A stretch of 64,000 nt of DNA. It comes from Stentor coeruleus. Taxonomy: Eukaryota; Ciliophora; Heterotrichea; Heterotrichida; Stentoridae. Location of the stretch: positions 1 through 64,000 of the forward strand of contig MPUH01000274.1 of NCBI GenBank assembly GCA_001970955.1. Reading direction: 5' to 3'. The position numbers were made by a program, and so were the translations under genes. Of the stretch, positions 31,561 through 43,200 are shown in pieces. Position 1 is the stretch's first letter; each line of letters begins with the position of its first letter. The notes beneath the pieces were generated by a model. That model made no database searches and was not told where the DNA came from. It saw nothing but the letters and a program-made list of their open reading frames with translations.

Positions 31561-32011
31561 GATTCTAAAATTTTATCACTAAAGAAATTAAAAATATCAA
31601 TCTTGATCAAGTGAAATGTTTAAATCTGTGTATTTATCCTGATCTATAAGCCAAATAACTTCAGACTTTAAAGTTTTAAGTTTTCTTGCTAACGGGAATA
31701 TTTTTAACAGATTTCATGTATTTTTTGTACATAAACAAACTCTAATCTGTTATAAACTAATAATATAAAAAAACTATATGTGCCATGCTCTTAGATAACC
31801 ACATTCATATCAAAACTTGTCTAAAAAGCTAATATTTGCACTACCAAAGAATCTATTCATAAAATAAATACACATTTAATCTTTAAAACAATACCAATTT
31901 TCCTCAATAAATTTTTCAAACACACAATTAATTTCTTCAAAGATTAAAAATCCTTTCCATCATCCAAAAAAAAAATGCTGAATAATTTCTTATCCCAAAA
32001 AGATTACTAGC
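31561..32011. other. Intergenic
   Basis: Right flank of the transposase relic and left flank of RPL7. Nothing recognised. Confidence 0.5.
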
Positions 32012-32743
32012 CTAGATCATCCTTTTAACTAAATTGTTTATCTGCTTTTCACGATTGCCCCAGTCACCACCTTGAATAAAGCTGGTTCTCTTATGGTTAA
32101 ATCCATGAATAGGAGAACTAAGTTTAAACCTCCACATAAGGTTATTGCATTCTTTAAAGTGTGGTCCACAATTAACTAGTTGATGTATAAGGTCTTCAAC
32201 ACAATGTATTCCTTTTTGCCCAAGAGCCGCTGAGATTTGTAAATTATCATTCAATGGAATTCTTTGGTTGTTGACTTTAATAAACCCACGCTTGTACACG
32301 AGCTTAGAAATTGTTTGAACTGAAGGGTATCCAAAAGTGACGAAAGGTTCAATAAGCCTTAGCATGTTTCTAGTTGCTTTGTTATTTCTAACTAACACTG
32401 CATTGTGAAGTTGAAGGAGTCTAAACAACTTAAGGACCTTTCGTGGTTTCGGTGCAATTTTGTTAATACCTTTGATTCTTATGACTAAAAGGACTTTAGG
32501 TTCAGATTCTACCCAGAATTGATCGTTTTTCTTTGCTTGTGCACGGTTTTGGACTGCTGTGGCTTCTGTATGGATGTACTCCCCAAGGTATTTTTCGGCC
32601 TTTGCTTGGGCCTCTGCTGCTAGAGCTGATTTTTGTGCTTCTAAGTCCTGGCTCGCTTTAGCTTTGGCTTGCTTCGCTTGCTCGATCCTAGCTTGCAGTT
32701 TTCTCAAAGACTCTGGAACTTGTTTGGGCCCTTTTTTCACCAT
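32012..32743 (-). CDS. RPL7: Ribosomal protein L7 (uL30)
   Basis: A 243-aa cytosolic large-subunit ribosomal protein. I start it at MVKKGPKQVPESLRKL (ATG at 32743), which gives the family's usual length and basic, Ala/Lys/Gln-rich N-terminal helix; the open frame runs 34 codons further upstream to 32845 but that part has no ribosomal character. The uL30 core is clear: LLVIRIKGINKIAPKPRKVL, LFRLLQLHNAVLV, LRLIEPFVTFGYPS, LVYKRGFIKVN, and the C-terminal GDWGNREKQINNLVKRM. Stop is TAG. Codon use is richer in AAG and CTT than in neighbours, as expected for a highly expressed gene. Confidence 0.95.
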   Translation of the reverse strand: MVKKGPKQVPESLRKLQARIEQAKQAKAKASQDLEAQKSALAAEAQAKAEKYLGEYIHTEATAVQNRAQAKKNDQFWVESEPKVLLVIRIKGINKIAPKPRKVLKLFRLLQLHNAVLVRNNKATRNMLRLIEPFVTFGYPSVQTISKLVYKRGFIKVNNQRIPLNDNLQISAALGQKGIHCVEDLIHQLVNCGPHFKECNNLMWRFKLSSPIHGFNHKRTSFIQGGDWGNREKQINNLVKRMI

Positions 32744-33130
32744 TGAAAAATATGAAGTTAGGACTTTGTATAAGATGAACGACCTTAAGGGAAGATTATA
32801 AACCTTATATAAGTAGTTGTTATTGTTGGCATATAAAATATTCATAAAGTATTTATTTTACTTGTTTTTTTTTTGATGATATGAAAAAAATTGTAATTTT
32901 CAAAGGATCATAAAATTTTTTGTAAGATTTTATAAAAACAGAATCAAAACATGATATTGTCAATAAGTTTGTTTTTCAAGTAAATATCTTGTTTTTAAGA
33001 GTTTTAAACATGAACTCCTGGCGTCATAGGAAAATATTATATCAAATGCATCCTTTAAATTACAAATACCTTTTTTTCTAATTAAACTCAGTCAAAGTTA
33101 CTTTTACAAAGCTGATTTATAATAATCTTA
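32744..33130. other. Intergenic
   Basis: 5' flank of RPL7. A 34-codon in-frame extension (32744-32845) is probably untranslated. Nothing else seen. Confidence 0.5.
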
Positions 33131-34138
33131 CTAAAAACAGAAAAATTTTTGCTTGCAACACCCAAGGCTTTCTGAGTTTTCATAGAATATTTCATACCCT
33201 TCATCTTCCTGCACATTGATATCAGGACTTTCAAAATACGACTCATTATGACTTACTCTGAAATTCGGCAACAAAGGTTTATCACTATTCTCAACATTTT
33301 TCCTATAATATAACAGCCCTCCAGAAGCAGTCCCATTAATAAAAGGGTTTGTGCTAATTGACCGTTTACCACAACAAACTGGAGAAGAATAAGAAGATCT
33401 ATCACTTGTATCTGAATGATCATCTTGGCTTCTCCCTCTAGAAAAAGTTTTAATCGTAGTTTTGACCTCAACAATTTTTTCCTCTATACTCAGAATCTGC
33501 CCATTAACTTCTTTGATTTTCGATTTAGTCATTGTAGTTTTTTTTTTATACTCAGCAAAATCCTCCATAGATTCTTCAAAAGTTTCCTTTTTCACTCTAT
33601 ATTCAGCAAGGTAAATAAGAAAATCTGCTATAGTCATAACACCTTCACAATATTTTTTCAGTTTAGATTTGATTTGGCTTTGATTTTCCCATATGGTTTC
33701 TAGACTTATAAAAACTTCTTCTGATAGGTTACTAGGTTGGATTTGTTGAATAATTTCTTTAAGATTGACAAAGTTTTTTATATGGGCTTTGAATGAATGC
33801 CATGACCTTTCTTTCTCTTGTAAAACTAATAGAAATTTATCAGCTAATTCGACTAAAGTTGTATTTGGGTTTTTGATTTTAAGTATTTCTAAAATGTTGT
33901 CTTTGGAAAATTGTAGCTTGTTGTTTTCAAGTCCTTCTTGAGCTTGGAGAATTTCTGAATTTAGTGATTCAAGCCGTTGCTTTGTGCTTTGTAATAGGTC
34001 TGTTAAATTTTCCAAACGGAATCTGAGATTGTTTTGGAAACATCGTAATTGGTTTGACTGGGAATCAAGTTGTAACACTTGCTTGTTTAAAACTTGGAGT
34101 AGGTTTAGCTGTTGAGTTTCAGTGTAATAGTTTCCCAT
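33131..34138 (-). CDS. Coiled-coil protein with a possible N-myristoylation signal
   Basis: A 335-aa protein beginning MGNYYTETQQ at the ATG at 34138; the frame extends to a TTG at 34156, which I reject. Gly2 with Thr6 fits an N-myristoyltransferase site. Residues ~8-85 and ~180-235 are coiled coil, with a helical middle (NILEILKIKNPNTTLVELADK). The C-terminal ~100 residues are Ser-rich and unstructured (SRGRSQDDHSDTSDRSS) and end with a Cys-containing LGCCKQKFFCF tail. Together this suggests a lipid-anchored peripheral membrane or cortical protein, which is inference. It lies back-to-back with the Nup188-like gene. No enzymatic domain. Confidence 0.6.
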   Translation of the reverse strand: MGNYYTETQQLNLLQVLNKQVLQLDSQSNQLRCFQNNLRFRLENLTDLLQSTKQRLESLNSEILQAQEGLENNKLQFSKDNILEILKIKNPNTTLVELADKFLLVLQEKERSWHSFKAHIKNFVNLKEIIQQIQPSNLSEEVFISLETIWENQSQIKSKLKKYCEGVMTIADFLIYLAEYRVKKETFEESMEDFAEYKKKTTMTKSKIKEVNGQILSIEEKIVEVKTTIKTFSRGRSQDDHSDTSDRSSYSSPVCCGKRSISTNPFINGTASGGLLYYRKNVENSDKPLLPNFRVSHNESYFESPDINVQEDEGYEIFYENSESLGCCKQKFFCF

Positions 34139-34493
34139 TATTATAAAACTTAGCAAAAAGTTTATTGTGCAATAAAAAACTATATCTAAAATTTATCAGT
34201 AAATAATATCTTACAAGTTTGCATTTGATGTTATCTCATACACATAATTTAATCTCCCATATCTAATTTTTAATCTATTACACCGCCATAATTATGTNTC
34301 AACTTAGATTAAAAAATAATATCTTACAAGTTTGCATTTGATGTTATCTCATACACATAATTTAATCTCCCATATCTNACTATATCTAAAATTTATCAGT
34401 AAATAATATCTTACAAGTTTGCATTTGATGTTATCTCATACACATAATTTAATCTCCCATATCTAATTTTTAATCTATTACACCGCCATAATT
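34139..34493. repeat. Divergent promoter multiplied by two assembly joins
   Basis: 34179-34297 (119 bp) recurs exactly at 34379-34497, and a shorter piece of it at about 34313-34377; Ns at 34298 and 34378 separate them. The first copy already ends with the start codon of the next gene (34294). The true distance between the two divergent ATGs is therefore about 155 bp rather than 355 bp. Confidence 0.8.
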
Positions 34494-37400
34494 ATGTCTT
34501 CAGATAAAGAAATTGCATGCTCTTTCAAAGACAGCAATGAAGAAATCTTGAACGTAATCAAATTTGGTTCTTATACTTACAGTAAGTCAACAATAAAAGC
34601 TATTATCGAAGACAGATGTGTAAGCGCTAAACTCACCAAAATCTTAGACTATTACAGCGAACCAACTCCCCAATCCAAGACTAAAATAGAAAAATTCCAA
34701 TGGGGTCAATACAAATTAAATACAATGTTTAAAACCTTTATAGAACACTTTTCAAGCAAACTTTATCTAGATGAAGAACTAACTTTTCACCTTCTTGAAT
34801 TGTATCTCATTAGCCACTCAATTCTTTTCAATAAGGTTATTACAACAGAAAATGAAGATACTAAACAAGAACTTTATACTTGCATGAAATCTGCTACGAT
34901 ACTCTATTACAAAGAGCGGATTACTCTTATTAAAGCTGTGGCTGCTCTTGTCTTACTTTCGCGCGATGATAAAAACTTATGCAAAGATGTGTTTTTGGAG
35001 TTTATTGATACGCATTTTCCTAATAACACCCTTATAGACAAAGTATGGCAACAGTATACAAACAGATGTAAAAGAGAAATACCTCAATCAGTTCATGCGC
35101 CTTATGAACGTGAAGAATGGTATATCCAATCATTAGAAGAAGAAAAAGCTTTACTTGAGCTTTTGATATGTTGCAATTTTATCTTTGCCCATCCTAATGC
35201 TGAAAATTATATAAATTATTTGGCAACTTATACAGAACAAGAATTTAAAGGCGGGTTTAGGAAAATAGAACGTGATTTACATTTTCCTGAATATCGCGAA
35301 CATCAAAAGAAAATCGTTCAAGAAATTGGTGACTTGTGTGTTTTTCATTTACTTTCATCGATTCATATAGATATTTTCACTCAACGTGGGTCGATTCCTA
35401 TTCTAGATGAAAATAGAAACCCATACAATTTAGTTTGTAACAAAGACAGTCTTAAAAGAATCAATAATTTTTTCCTCAAACTTGCTGATGGGAAAGAGTT
35501 TATAACTCAGCACTTAGGCCCAGTAATTTTATCTTGGATTGTGCTTTTATATTGGGAAGATACTCTTCCTAATAGTATATTCAAAGCAAGTGGTGGGAAA
35601 ATTGAAGAACTTGAAGCACTTACCCCAGAGTTTCCTGTTATGGATTTCATGCAAAAAATGACTGAAAGGCAACCTTTTAAAGGGTCAAGTTTGGAGTTTT
35701 CTTCTATATTAAAATACTTACTAATGGCTTTGATTTCTCGTCTTCATTCAGCAGCTCCAATTGAAAAGTTCCCTGATTATGGATTAGTAGTTAATTTGAC
35801 ATGTGCTTGTTTAGAAACAAATGGGAGTTTTAGTACATTAGATCATTTTTGGAAGTATGACTTTCAAGATCGTAATGGTTTATTTTTAATGCTAACTGAA
35901 TTAAGTAAAAAATACCCTCATTCAGCTGAAGAGTTTTTGCATTTAATAATTGTCCTTATTGGGGATAAAAATTGTAGTTTTGCTAAAGAGATTGTTGATT
36001 ATTTAAGCCAGTTAAGATATTTTAGAGTAACTGGTAGTGAAGATGATATGACTCAGCCTGATACACAAGGAAAAAGATATGCTTGTTATGAAATAGCTAG
36101 TTCGAGAATTACAATACCTAAAGGGTCATTAGTTTCTGAATATGAATATATTAGTAGAGATAAACTTCTGATCACTTGGGAAATTCATTATTCTTTATGG
36201 CCTGTACTTTTTGATTATTGGGATAATATTAATAAACAGATGAAACAAAACCGCAACATAAATGAAAGAGAAATGGCAATATGCATGCAGTATCTTGAGA
36301 TTCTGTGTAAAATCATAATCCTTTCTCCAAAATTAGCTAGTGATTTAGAAGAAAATGGACTAAGACCTTATGGAAGTAATCATTTTGCTGTCCCTGAAAT
36401 CAAACCTTCTATTCCTAATCAGATTATTACAGAAAACTTATTGGATACTTTTATTGAGTTCTCAAGAGCACATTCACCAAATCTTAGCACTCTTTCTTGT
36501 TTACTTCAAGCTATAAAATGTATTTATAAATATGAGTCAGGTAATGTTATTAATAACCCAATTACTATTGCTTTCAATCAAATTGTCTTAGATCGACATG
36601 GTTTTGGAAGTTTAAATTCGCCACATCCACTTTTTACAAGCCTAAGTAAACTTAAGTTATTTGAAAAATCATCAGAGAATTACTCAGTAACTTTTTCAAT
36701 GCTTGAGCTTTGCCGAGCTATTTTCCGTGATGATTCATGTATGCGTGTTTTACCAATAGAGTCAATGAGTTTTATATCAGAAGCACTAAAATTTTGCCTT
36801 GGAGAAGTTTTACCTGATATTTTCAATATGACAGGTATATACAGATGGCGTAATTCTTATCAAATCCTAGACTTTATCAACATTTTGCTTAAAAGGTATA
36901 GGAATTTTCTTGGTAAAAGCAGTGTTAGTAGCCCTTTTATTGAGCTTATTTCTAATCAGCTTAACAAAGTCCCTATTGCAGGGTTTATTGATACAGTCCT
37001 TCATGTTGTTACTGATCAAAATGAGTATTCAAATATCCAGTTTTTCAATATCCACATATCCCAATGTGAAGAACTTGAAGATATTAGTTTGATAAAAACT
37101 ATGATTTTCGCAGCCTTATCCGTCTTACAAGAACTTCTTGATATTTTACTTTATGTTGTCCAACATGATAGAGAAAGTCTTTTTATACAAGCAGCATCTG
37201 ATATTTATAGACTCATATGCACACAAGGTTCAAATAATGAATTACCTCTTGTTTCAGCATTAATGACTTATGTGTCTTTTTTCCTTAAAAAACCAGCAAT
37301 TGAAAGCTGTGAAAAAGAAAACATCCCATCAATGGCTTTAAAATGTTTAACAAAAATTATCCTCATTTGGGATAAAGCTAACCAAAAAAACTCTTTAGAT

Positions 37401-40142
37401 CATTATTTATCTGGTCCTTGTCAGAATATTAAAAAAGATTTTATTGATATTTTCGAACAATGTTTTACAGATTCTAGACAAATCTCATCATTTCTTAAAT
37501 ACGATGCGAATATTTATTTTCTTGAATTTATAACAGTTTCTATATCAACACAAAAAAATTTTGTCAATAACATGCTAGGAAGTTTTGATTTTAGTAAAGA
37601 ACTTGGGAAATATTTTCAAAGGTTTTCCACTTTCGAGAAAACTGAAATTGATCATGAAACTTTGACTATGTATTTTCATTTACTTAGTTTGTATGAAAAA
37701 ATCATGCAACAAGGCTGTGAATCTATTGAGGCCAGAAGCAATTTAGAAGTAAAAGTTATCCCAGGACTTGCTGGAAGGTTGCTTGAATCCCCAAATCTTT
37801 TTTCTAGTGCTGTGGATGCTATTCAGAATTTTGCAACAAGAGGACCAAATCCTGAAGGGTTTGATATTTGTATTTTCGTCCAATCTTATGCATCAATCTT
37901 CCGTATTTTGACTAGTATTACGTATTTAAAACTCCATCCTGAACGTATTAAATTAGTCCTAAACGAAGATTTCTTACATAATTTTTTTGCTTTGTCACAT
38001 AAGATTTTCACTTCTGAAAGCACAATGATAAAACTTCATCAAACTGATTCAAACCTTATTAGAAGTGGATGTTCAATGGGTATTGAAGAATTTGCAGTAT
38101 TACAATCACATAATGAGCATTATTGGAAGATATTTGAATGCAATTCAAAACAATATGGTTGGATGTTTAAATATGATATAAAAAAAATGATCATACTTTT
38201 ATCTGGAGTTGAAGAATTATGCCCTATGATTGAAGAGGCTTCTCAAGCAATGACCCAAGCTAGTACTGAATCTTCGCTTATAGACTCTCAAAATATTGCC
38301 CTTAATTCATTTAAAGAATTTTTCGCATATGTTTCGTCATTTGGTTTTTCAGGGAAAATCAACAGTGCTTTGCATTTTGAAGTACCAAAATCTGAGATAA
38401 AATCTTTGTTATTGAGTGATAAAAAAATTGCTAATGAAAACATCCATGAAGCGATTGTTATTATAAAAACCATTGCTCAAAATACCTGGTATCGAATTCG
38501 TAGTGAAAGAAATTTCAAAAACAAAGAAGCTCTAGCTTGTATAAATGTAAACTTTGAAATTCTCCTTTATTGTTATAATTATATGATTCATATGATATCG
38601 ACTAAAATACATCAGCGAAGTGAGGAAACTGAAGTAAATAAAGTTAAGTTTATAAAACTATCTGAAGAAATTTTGGCTGGGTTAGTAGATTTTTTCCCTT
38701 CAATAAAACACCCATCTAATGAAATGATGTGTTTTTGCAATTTATTCCTTAGTTACTATGCGAAATATTATGGTTTTGAAAGCAAACCAAAAGATTATAT
38801 GTATGTTTTTGTATCTCATTTATCGAAATTTATATGTAACGGGACACAGAATGTTGTATTAGTTGTATCTTGTTTAGAATATATTTTGGAACTTAGTAGC
38901 AAACAAGAATATGCTGGGATTTTTAAACCTCTAGCTTGTAATAGGGTTTTATTAGAAAAACTTACAGATGAAAATGTATCGGAATTAGAATGCTTGTCTA
39001 TAATAAAATATTTTGTATCTTTATGTAAGACTCAATCTGGAGCTAAATTTGTATTATCATTACGTTTATTCAATTATTTATTATCTATGCAATGTTTGAA
39101 AGGATTAAATAGTGAGTATATTGCTGATACTAGGGATTCAAAACATGTAATTTGGTGTTGGTTATTAGTTCTTGTTGATCAAATTTCAGAGGTGTTAGTT
39201 TCTGATATGATATCAATGGCTCAGGTTGTGAGTTTTTTAAGTGAGTTTAATTTGAGGATTGGAATTGTTTTACAGTTTAACTATATAAGTGATGGAAAAT
39301 CTAATGGAGAAATTTTGTTTCAAAAACAGTTTTCAACAGCTTATTTGGAAGAATTAGAGATTTTATTATGTATTATGGGAAGATTAGTTGAGTGTTATGA
39401 TTCGTTGAAAAAAGCTGATAAAGAAAAAACAGACTATTGGGTTAAATTGATTGCAGCTCATACTATAAGAATATTTCATAGCCATACAGAGATTATTCAT
39501 ACTTTCCCACCAATGACTGAACATGAGAGATCCATGAATACTTTTATGGTCCAAGATGCAGGATATACTGATAAAAGTAATGAACATAAAAATATTAGAT
39601 CGATTTATAGCTCATCAGTTAGACAAAATAATGAAATCAGAATAGTTAAACCAAGTAAAATCAGTATATTTAACTATCGTGTGCATTCTTTACTTTTATA
39701 TATACTTGAAGATATCTTAGGGATATTCATCAATTTCTATCAGACAACAAGGCATTTACCATTTGTAGAAGTATACAATCTTATTGGTGCAAGTAAGTTC
39801 CTAGTATCAAATTATGCTTTAGTCGCTAATAACTCAACTCCATTTGCAAACTTTGACAAAATGGCTACTGAATCATATAGAAACCCAGATATAACAAGTT
39901 TATCAGGTGGGATTGCTTTAAGATATGAGTTTTCTAGTCAAAATTTCTTAGCATCTTGTAAGAAATGTTTTGAAATCTTATTCTATGTAGTACTAAAGCT
40001 AGACATAAACAGAAATGCAGAGGCTAAACAAACTTTCAACACTTTGGCTAATGAATGGGTTAAAGTGACTAACGCTGAAACTATCAAAGGTGAACCAAAA
40101 GACTTATATTTGTCATATATTCTAGACCAAATAAGTACTTAG
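34494..40142 (+). CDS. Large nucleoporin, Nup188-like
   Basis: An 1882-aa, intronless, alpha-solenoid protein without membrane spans, in the size range of the inner-ring nucleoporins Nup188/Nup205. Early helices with YYKERITLIKAVAAL resemble the Nup188/205 N-terminal signature. Residues ~535-580 (PKGSLVSEYEYISRDKLLIT, then WEIHYSLWPVLFDYW) look like the SH3-like insert and following segment that characterise Nup188. The remainder is Leu/Ile-rich helical repeat with no Phe-Gly repeats. I infer a structural role in the nuclear pore scaffold. Nup205 or another giant helical protein are alternatives. ATG follows a C-rich leader; TAG stop. The 3' end faces kinesin-14 at 115 bp. Confidence 0.6.
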   Translation: MSSDKEIACSFKDSNEEILNVIKFGSYTYSKSTIKAIIEDRCVSAKLTKILDYYSEPTPQSKTKIEKFQWGQYKLNTMFKTFIEHFSSKLYLDEELTFHLLELYLISHSILFNKVITTENEDTKQELYTCMKSATILYYKERITLIKAVAALVLLSRDDKNLCKDVFLEFIDTHFPNNTLIDKVWQQYTNRCKREIPQSVHAPYEREEWYIQSLEEEKALLELLICCNFIFAHPNAENYINYLATYTEQEFKGGFRKIERDLHFPEYREHQKKIVQEIGDLCVFHLLSSIHIDIFTQRGSIPILDENRNPYNLVCNKDSLKRINNFFLKLADGKEFITQHLGPVILSWIVLLYWEDTLPNSIFKASGGKIEELEALTPEFPVMDFMQKMTERQPFKGSSLEFSSILKYLLMALISRLHSAAPIEKFPDYGLVVNLTCACLETNGSFSTLDHFWKYDFQDRNGLFLMLTELSKKYPHSAEEFLHLIIVLIGDKNCSFAKEIVDYLSQLRYFRVTGSEDDMTQPDTQGKRYACYEIASSRITIPKGSLVSEYEYISRDKLLITWEIHYSLWPVLFDYWDNINKQMKQNRNINEREMAICMQYLEILCKIIILSPKLASDLEENGLRPYGSNHFAVPEIKPSIPNQIITENLLDTFIEFSRAHSPNLSTLSCLLQAIKCIYKYESGNVINNPITIAFNQIVLDRHGFGSLNSPHPLFTSLSKLKLFEKSSENYSVTFSMLELCRAIFRDDSCMRVLPIESMSFISEALKFCLGEVLPDIFNMTGIYRWRNSYQILDFINILLKRYRNFLGKSSVSSPFIELISNQLNKVPIAGFIDTVLHVVTDQNEYSNIQFFNIHISQCEELEDISLIKTMIFAALSVLQELLDILLYVVQHDRESLFIQAASDIYRLICTQGSNNELPLVSALMTYVSFFLKKPAIESCEKENIPSMALKCLTKIILIWDKANQKNSLDHYLSGPCQNIKKDFIDIFEQCFTDSRQISSFLKYDANIYFLEFITVSISTQKNFVNNMLGSFDFSKELGKYFQRFSTFEKTEIDHETLTMYFHLLSLYEKIMQQGCESIEARSNLEVKVIPGLAGRLLESPNLFSSAVDAIQNFATRGPNPEGFDICIFVQSYASIFRILTSITYLKLHPERIKLVLNEDFLHNFFALSHKIFTSESTMIKLHQTDSNLIRSGCSMGIEEFAVLQSHNEHYWKIFECNSKQYGWMFKYDIKKMIILLSGVEELCPMIEEASQAMTQASTESSLIDSQNIALNSFKEFFAYVSSFGFSGKINSALHFEVPKSEIKSLLLSDKKIANENIHEAIVIIKTIAQNTWYRIRSERNFKNKEALACINVNFEILLYCYNYMIHMISTKIHQRSEETEVNKVKFIKLSEEILAGLVDFFPSIKHPSNEMMCFCNLFLSYYAKYYGFESKPKDYMYVFVSHLSKFICNGTQNVVLVVSCLEYILELSSKQEYAGIFKPLACNRVLLEKLTDENVSELECLSIIKYFVSLCKTQSGAKFVLSLRLFNYLLSMQCLKGLNSEYIADTRDSKHVIWCWLLVLVDQISEVLVSDMISMAQVVSFLSEFNLRIGIVLQFNYISDGKSNGEILFQKQFSTAYLEELEILLCIMGRLVECYDSLKKADKEKTDYWVKLIAAHTIRIFHSHTEIIHTFPPMTEHERSMNTFMVQDAGYTDKSNEHKNIRSIYSSSVRQNNEIRIVKPSKISIFNYRVHSLLLYILEDILGIFINFYQTTRHLPFVEVYNLIGASKFLVSNYALVANNSTPFANFDKMATESYRNPDITSLSGGIALRYEFSSQNFLASCKKCFEILFYVVLKLDINRNAEAKQTFNTLANEWVKVTNAETIKGEPKDLYLSYILDQIST

Positions 40143-40257
40143 CTAGGAATATTTTAAAAAAACAAAGGTTTTTATAATTACATCTTCCCGCCTATTTTCT
40201 TATAAATGAAAACTCGTATATCTCAGTTTTACTAGTCAAATACACTTAATTATTTTA

Positions 40258-43200
40258 TTAGTTATTGTCGTAGCAGTCATCTTCAGGGTCTTTTTGCAGT
40301 ACTCCAATATTTATAAGCTGGTTCCTATACTTTTCATTAGTTTCTTGTGCCTGTAAAAGTTCACTTCTCAGCCTAGCAAGTTCCTTACTCTCAATATTTT
40401 TCGTAGGCTCATTCGTAATAAGTTTAACTCTCGACCCATAATAAAGTGAAATCATAGTCTCTTCTCTATTAATACTTGCAGGAGAAATATTAACAAACAT
40501 CAAAGTTTTAGCCGTACCTCCAATAGAATCACTCATAAGCATAGTTAGCTTATTATTTCTATACGGAATATAAGAAACTTTATTCAACAAAGCAGATATC
40601 ACATCACTTAAAGCTGAAAGGCTTTTATTAATCGCATTAGTTTCTTTCAAACTTTCAGCTGTAGCCTCAGACCTCCCTGTTCTTTCAGACCCTGCAAGAT
40701 CAACAAAACACATTTTCCCAACAGTTCTTGTTTCATTTTCTTCATTATGATTGACAACTTCTATTATAACACTGAATATCAAATGTGACCTTGAACTATT
40801 ATTATTCATTTTTGTTTTACTAACATGTCGATTTTTAACCCCATCATCATAGACAGTTTTTAATTGTTCTGCTGAAAAAACATCTACCATATAAGCTTCA
40901 GGGATATAAACCATACCTTTAAGATCTGTTTTTATAGTCAAAGAAGGGTTTGGGTCACGAGATTTAGGTCTAAGTAGGTCTATTAAATGTTGTAAATATA
41001 ATTCTACCATATAGCATGTGATATTATAACTGTAATTTTGAGGTAAATTTGAGATTAATTGGAACATCTCATCAATTGCTCTTGGGGCTATTCCTGGATA
41101 CCCTGGGTAGCCTTGAATTGTATAGGTTTTACCTGAACCGGTCTGCCCATAAGCAAAAATACATACATTAAAACCGTCAACTGCGCTTTGAATCAGCCGC
41201 CGGGAGTCTTCGAAAACTTCTTCCTGAGTGGCTGTAGGGCCGAAAACTGTATCGTACAAATAATTTTTAACTTGCCCTTGTTTTGATTCAAGATTCACAG
41301 AAAACTCATCGCAAATTGCAATTACATTTGAACACCCTTTACTAACTTCTTTTTCACTCATTGGCCTAACCCTACAGTAAACTCTAATTTTCCCTCTTAA
41401 GTCTTCAAGCTCATTATGCAAAAGCTTTCTTTGAATCATACTATCTTTAAGTTCTTGTTCTTTATTTATTTGAATCTGTCTTAGATCTTGGATTTCTTTA
41501 AGGCTTGTAGTTAGTTTGATTTCAAGTTCTTCACAATTATCTTCCAGAGTTTTTTTCTCTGTTTTATATCGATCTTTTATAGTTTTCAATTCCTTTTCAG
41601 CTTCTTGTAATTTAACAATATCTCTTCTAGCTTTTTGCAGTTCATCATGCATTTGTCTTACTGTAGTTGTATTTTTGTTTTCTATATCTTTGATTTTATC
41701 TTGACATTCTTGTTCTATTGATTGTATTTTTTCTTTAAGTTTACTTATTTCCCCTTGTAAATTTAAATTTTCATCTAAGAGTTTTTTTTTCTGATACATT
41801 AAATCGATATCTAACTGAGACTCTGTTCCTACAAGTTTATCTCTAAACATGACTAATTCGCTATTGCAATAAGCCAATTGTGATTTAAGTAAACCCATTT
41901 CAGCATTATCTGAATCTTGTGTTTCAGTCATTTGACCCATCAAACCCATATATTCTTGTTTATATTTTTCAGCCATGTTTATAGCATTAGCTAGTTTTTT
42001 CTCTAAATCTTTAGCTTTTTTCTTAGCTTGTTCTAGTTGAATTTGAGTCTCTTCAATAACTGGCCCTAATACATCTTTNCATATATTCTTGTTTATATTT
42101 TTCAGCCATGTTTATAGCATTAGCTAGTTTTTTCTCTAAATCTTTAACTTTTTTCTTAGCTTGTTCTAGTTGAATTTGAGTCTCTTCAATAACTGGCCCT
42201 AATACATCTTTTTTTGATTCTCTTAATAAAAGCTGAGCTTTTGATAAATCTGATTTTAATTGATCTCGCTCTTGTTTTATTTGTTGGAGTTCTAAAGAGC
42301 TTGCGTTTACTATTATGTTATTTGCCACATTGTTTGAAGTTTGATTTGATGATCTTCCGCTAAGACTGACTTTGTATCTGATATCTTTTCTTGCATTTTC
42401 TAAAGACTCAGACTTTTCTTTGTGTGACCCTTCTTCTCTTGGTGTTGTTTTCCTTTCTCTTTCTCTTAAAGGCATTGTTATAACTGAGTCTACAGAAATA
42501 TTTAAGCTACTTGAAGGACTTCGTGATCTAAGTTTTAAAGGTGCTGGATTCCTTTCTTCAATATTGATTTTTTTTGAATTGCATTCCATTTTCATTGCTT
42601 CAAACTTTTTCTGCAGTTGTTCATGTTTCTTGTTTTTTTCCACATATTTCGCATATAAATGTTTTATCTGCTCTTTATCAGCGTTTTCGCATTTCCTCCC
42701 ATTGATTTTTTCAAAATCCTGCTGCCAAGTTGTGATTTGTTTTTTCACCAAAGTTTTTTTTTTCCTTATTTTTTCTATCTCAGCTTTCATAACAAGAGCA
42801 TTTTCCCTAATATTCTCATTTTCTTCAATTTTTATAATAAGTGACTCTATAGTAAAATAGCTAACATCAGCTGAATAATGAGCCTCAATCATCCCTAATT
42901 TAGATTTCAAATCCTTTTGTGTAGACTTATAATCAGATAATTTTGTCCGTAGCTTAGCATTTTCCATCTTTTCAGTCTCTAATTCCTGAAGATATTTTTC
43001 TTTTTCTTCACATACTTCATCATATTTCTGTGTAATTTCCAAATTTTCCTTTTGCATATTTTTTATTTGTTTTTCATATGAAGCCTGCATCGAACCAAGT
43101 TCTTTTTCTTTAATCAAATCTTTTTCATGTATTTCTTTATTATATTTTTCTAAGATGATTTTCTTTTCTGATAACGCTTTGTTGATAATTTCTTGAGAGT

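Noticed and set aside
32744-32845. 34-residue N-terminal extension of RPL7
   Set aside because: No ribosomal or targeting character; the internal ATG gives the standard start and length.
42372-42860. 162-codon plus-strand frame inside kinesin-14
   Set aside because: Antisense of coiled-coil codons gives Phe/Ser-rich frames without stops; no independent evidence.
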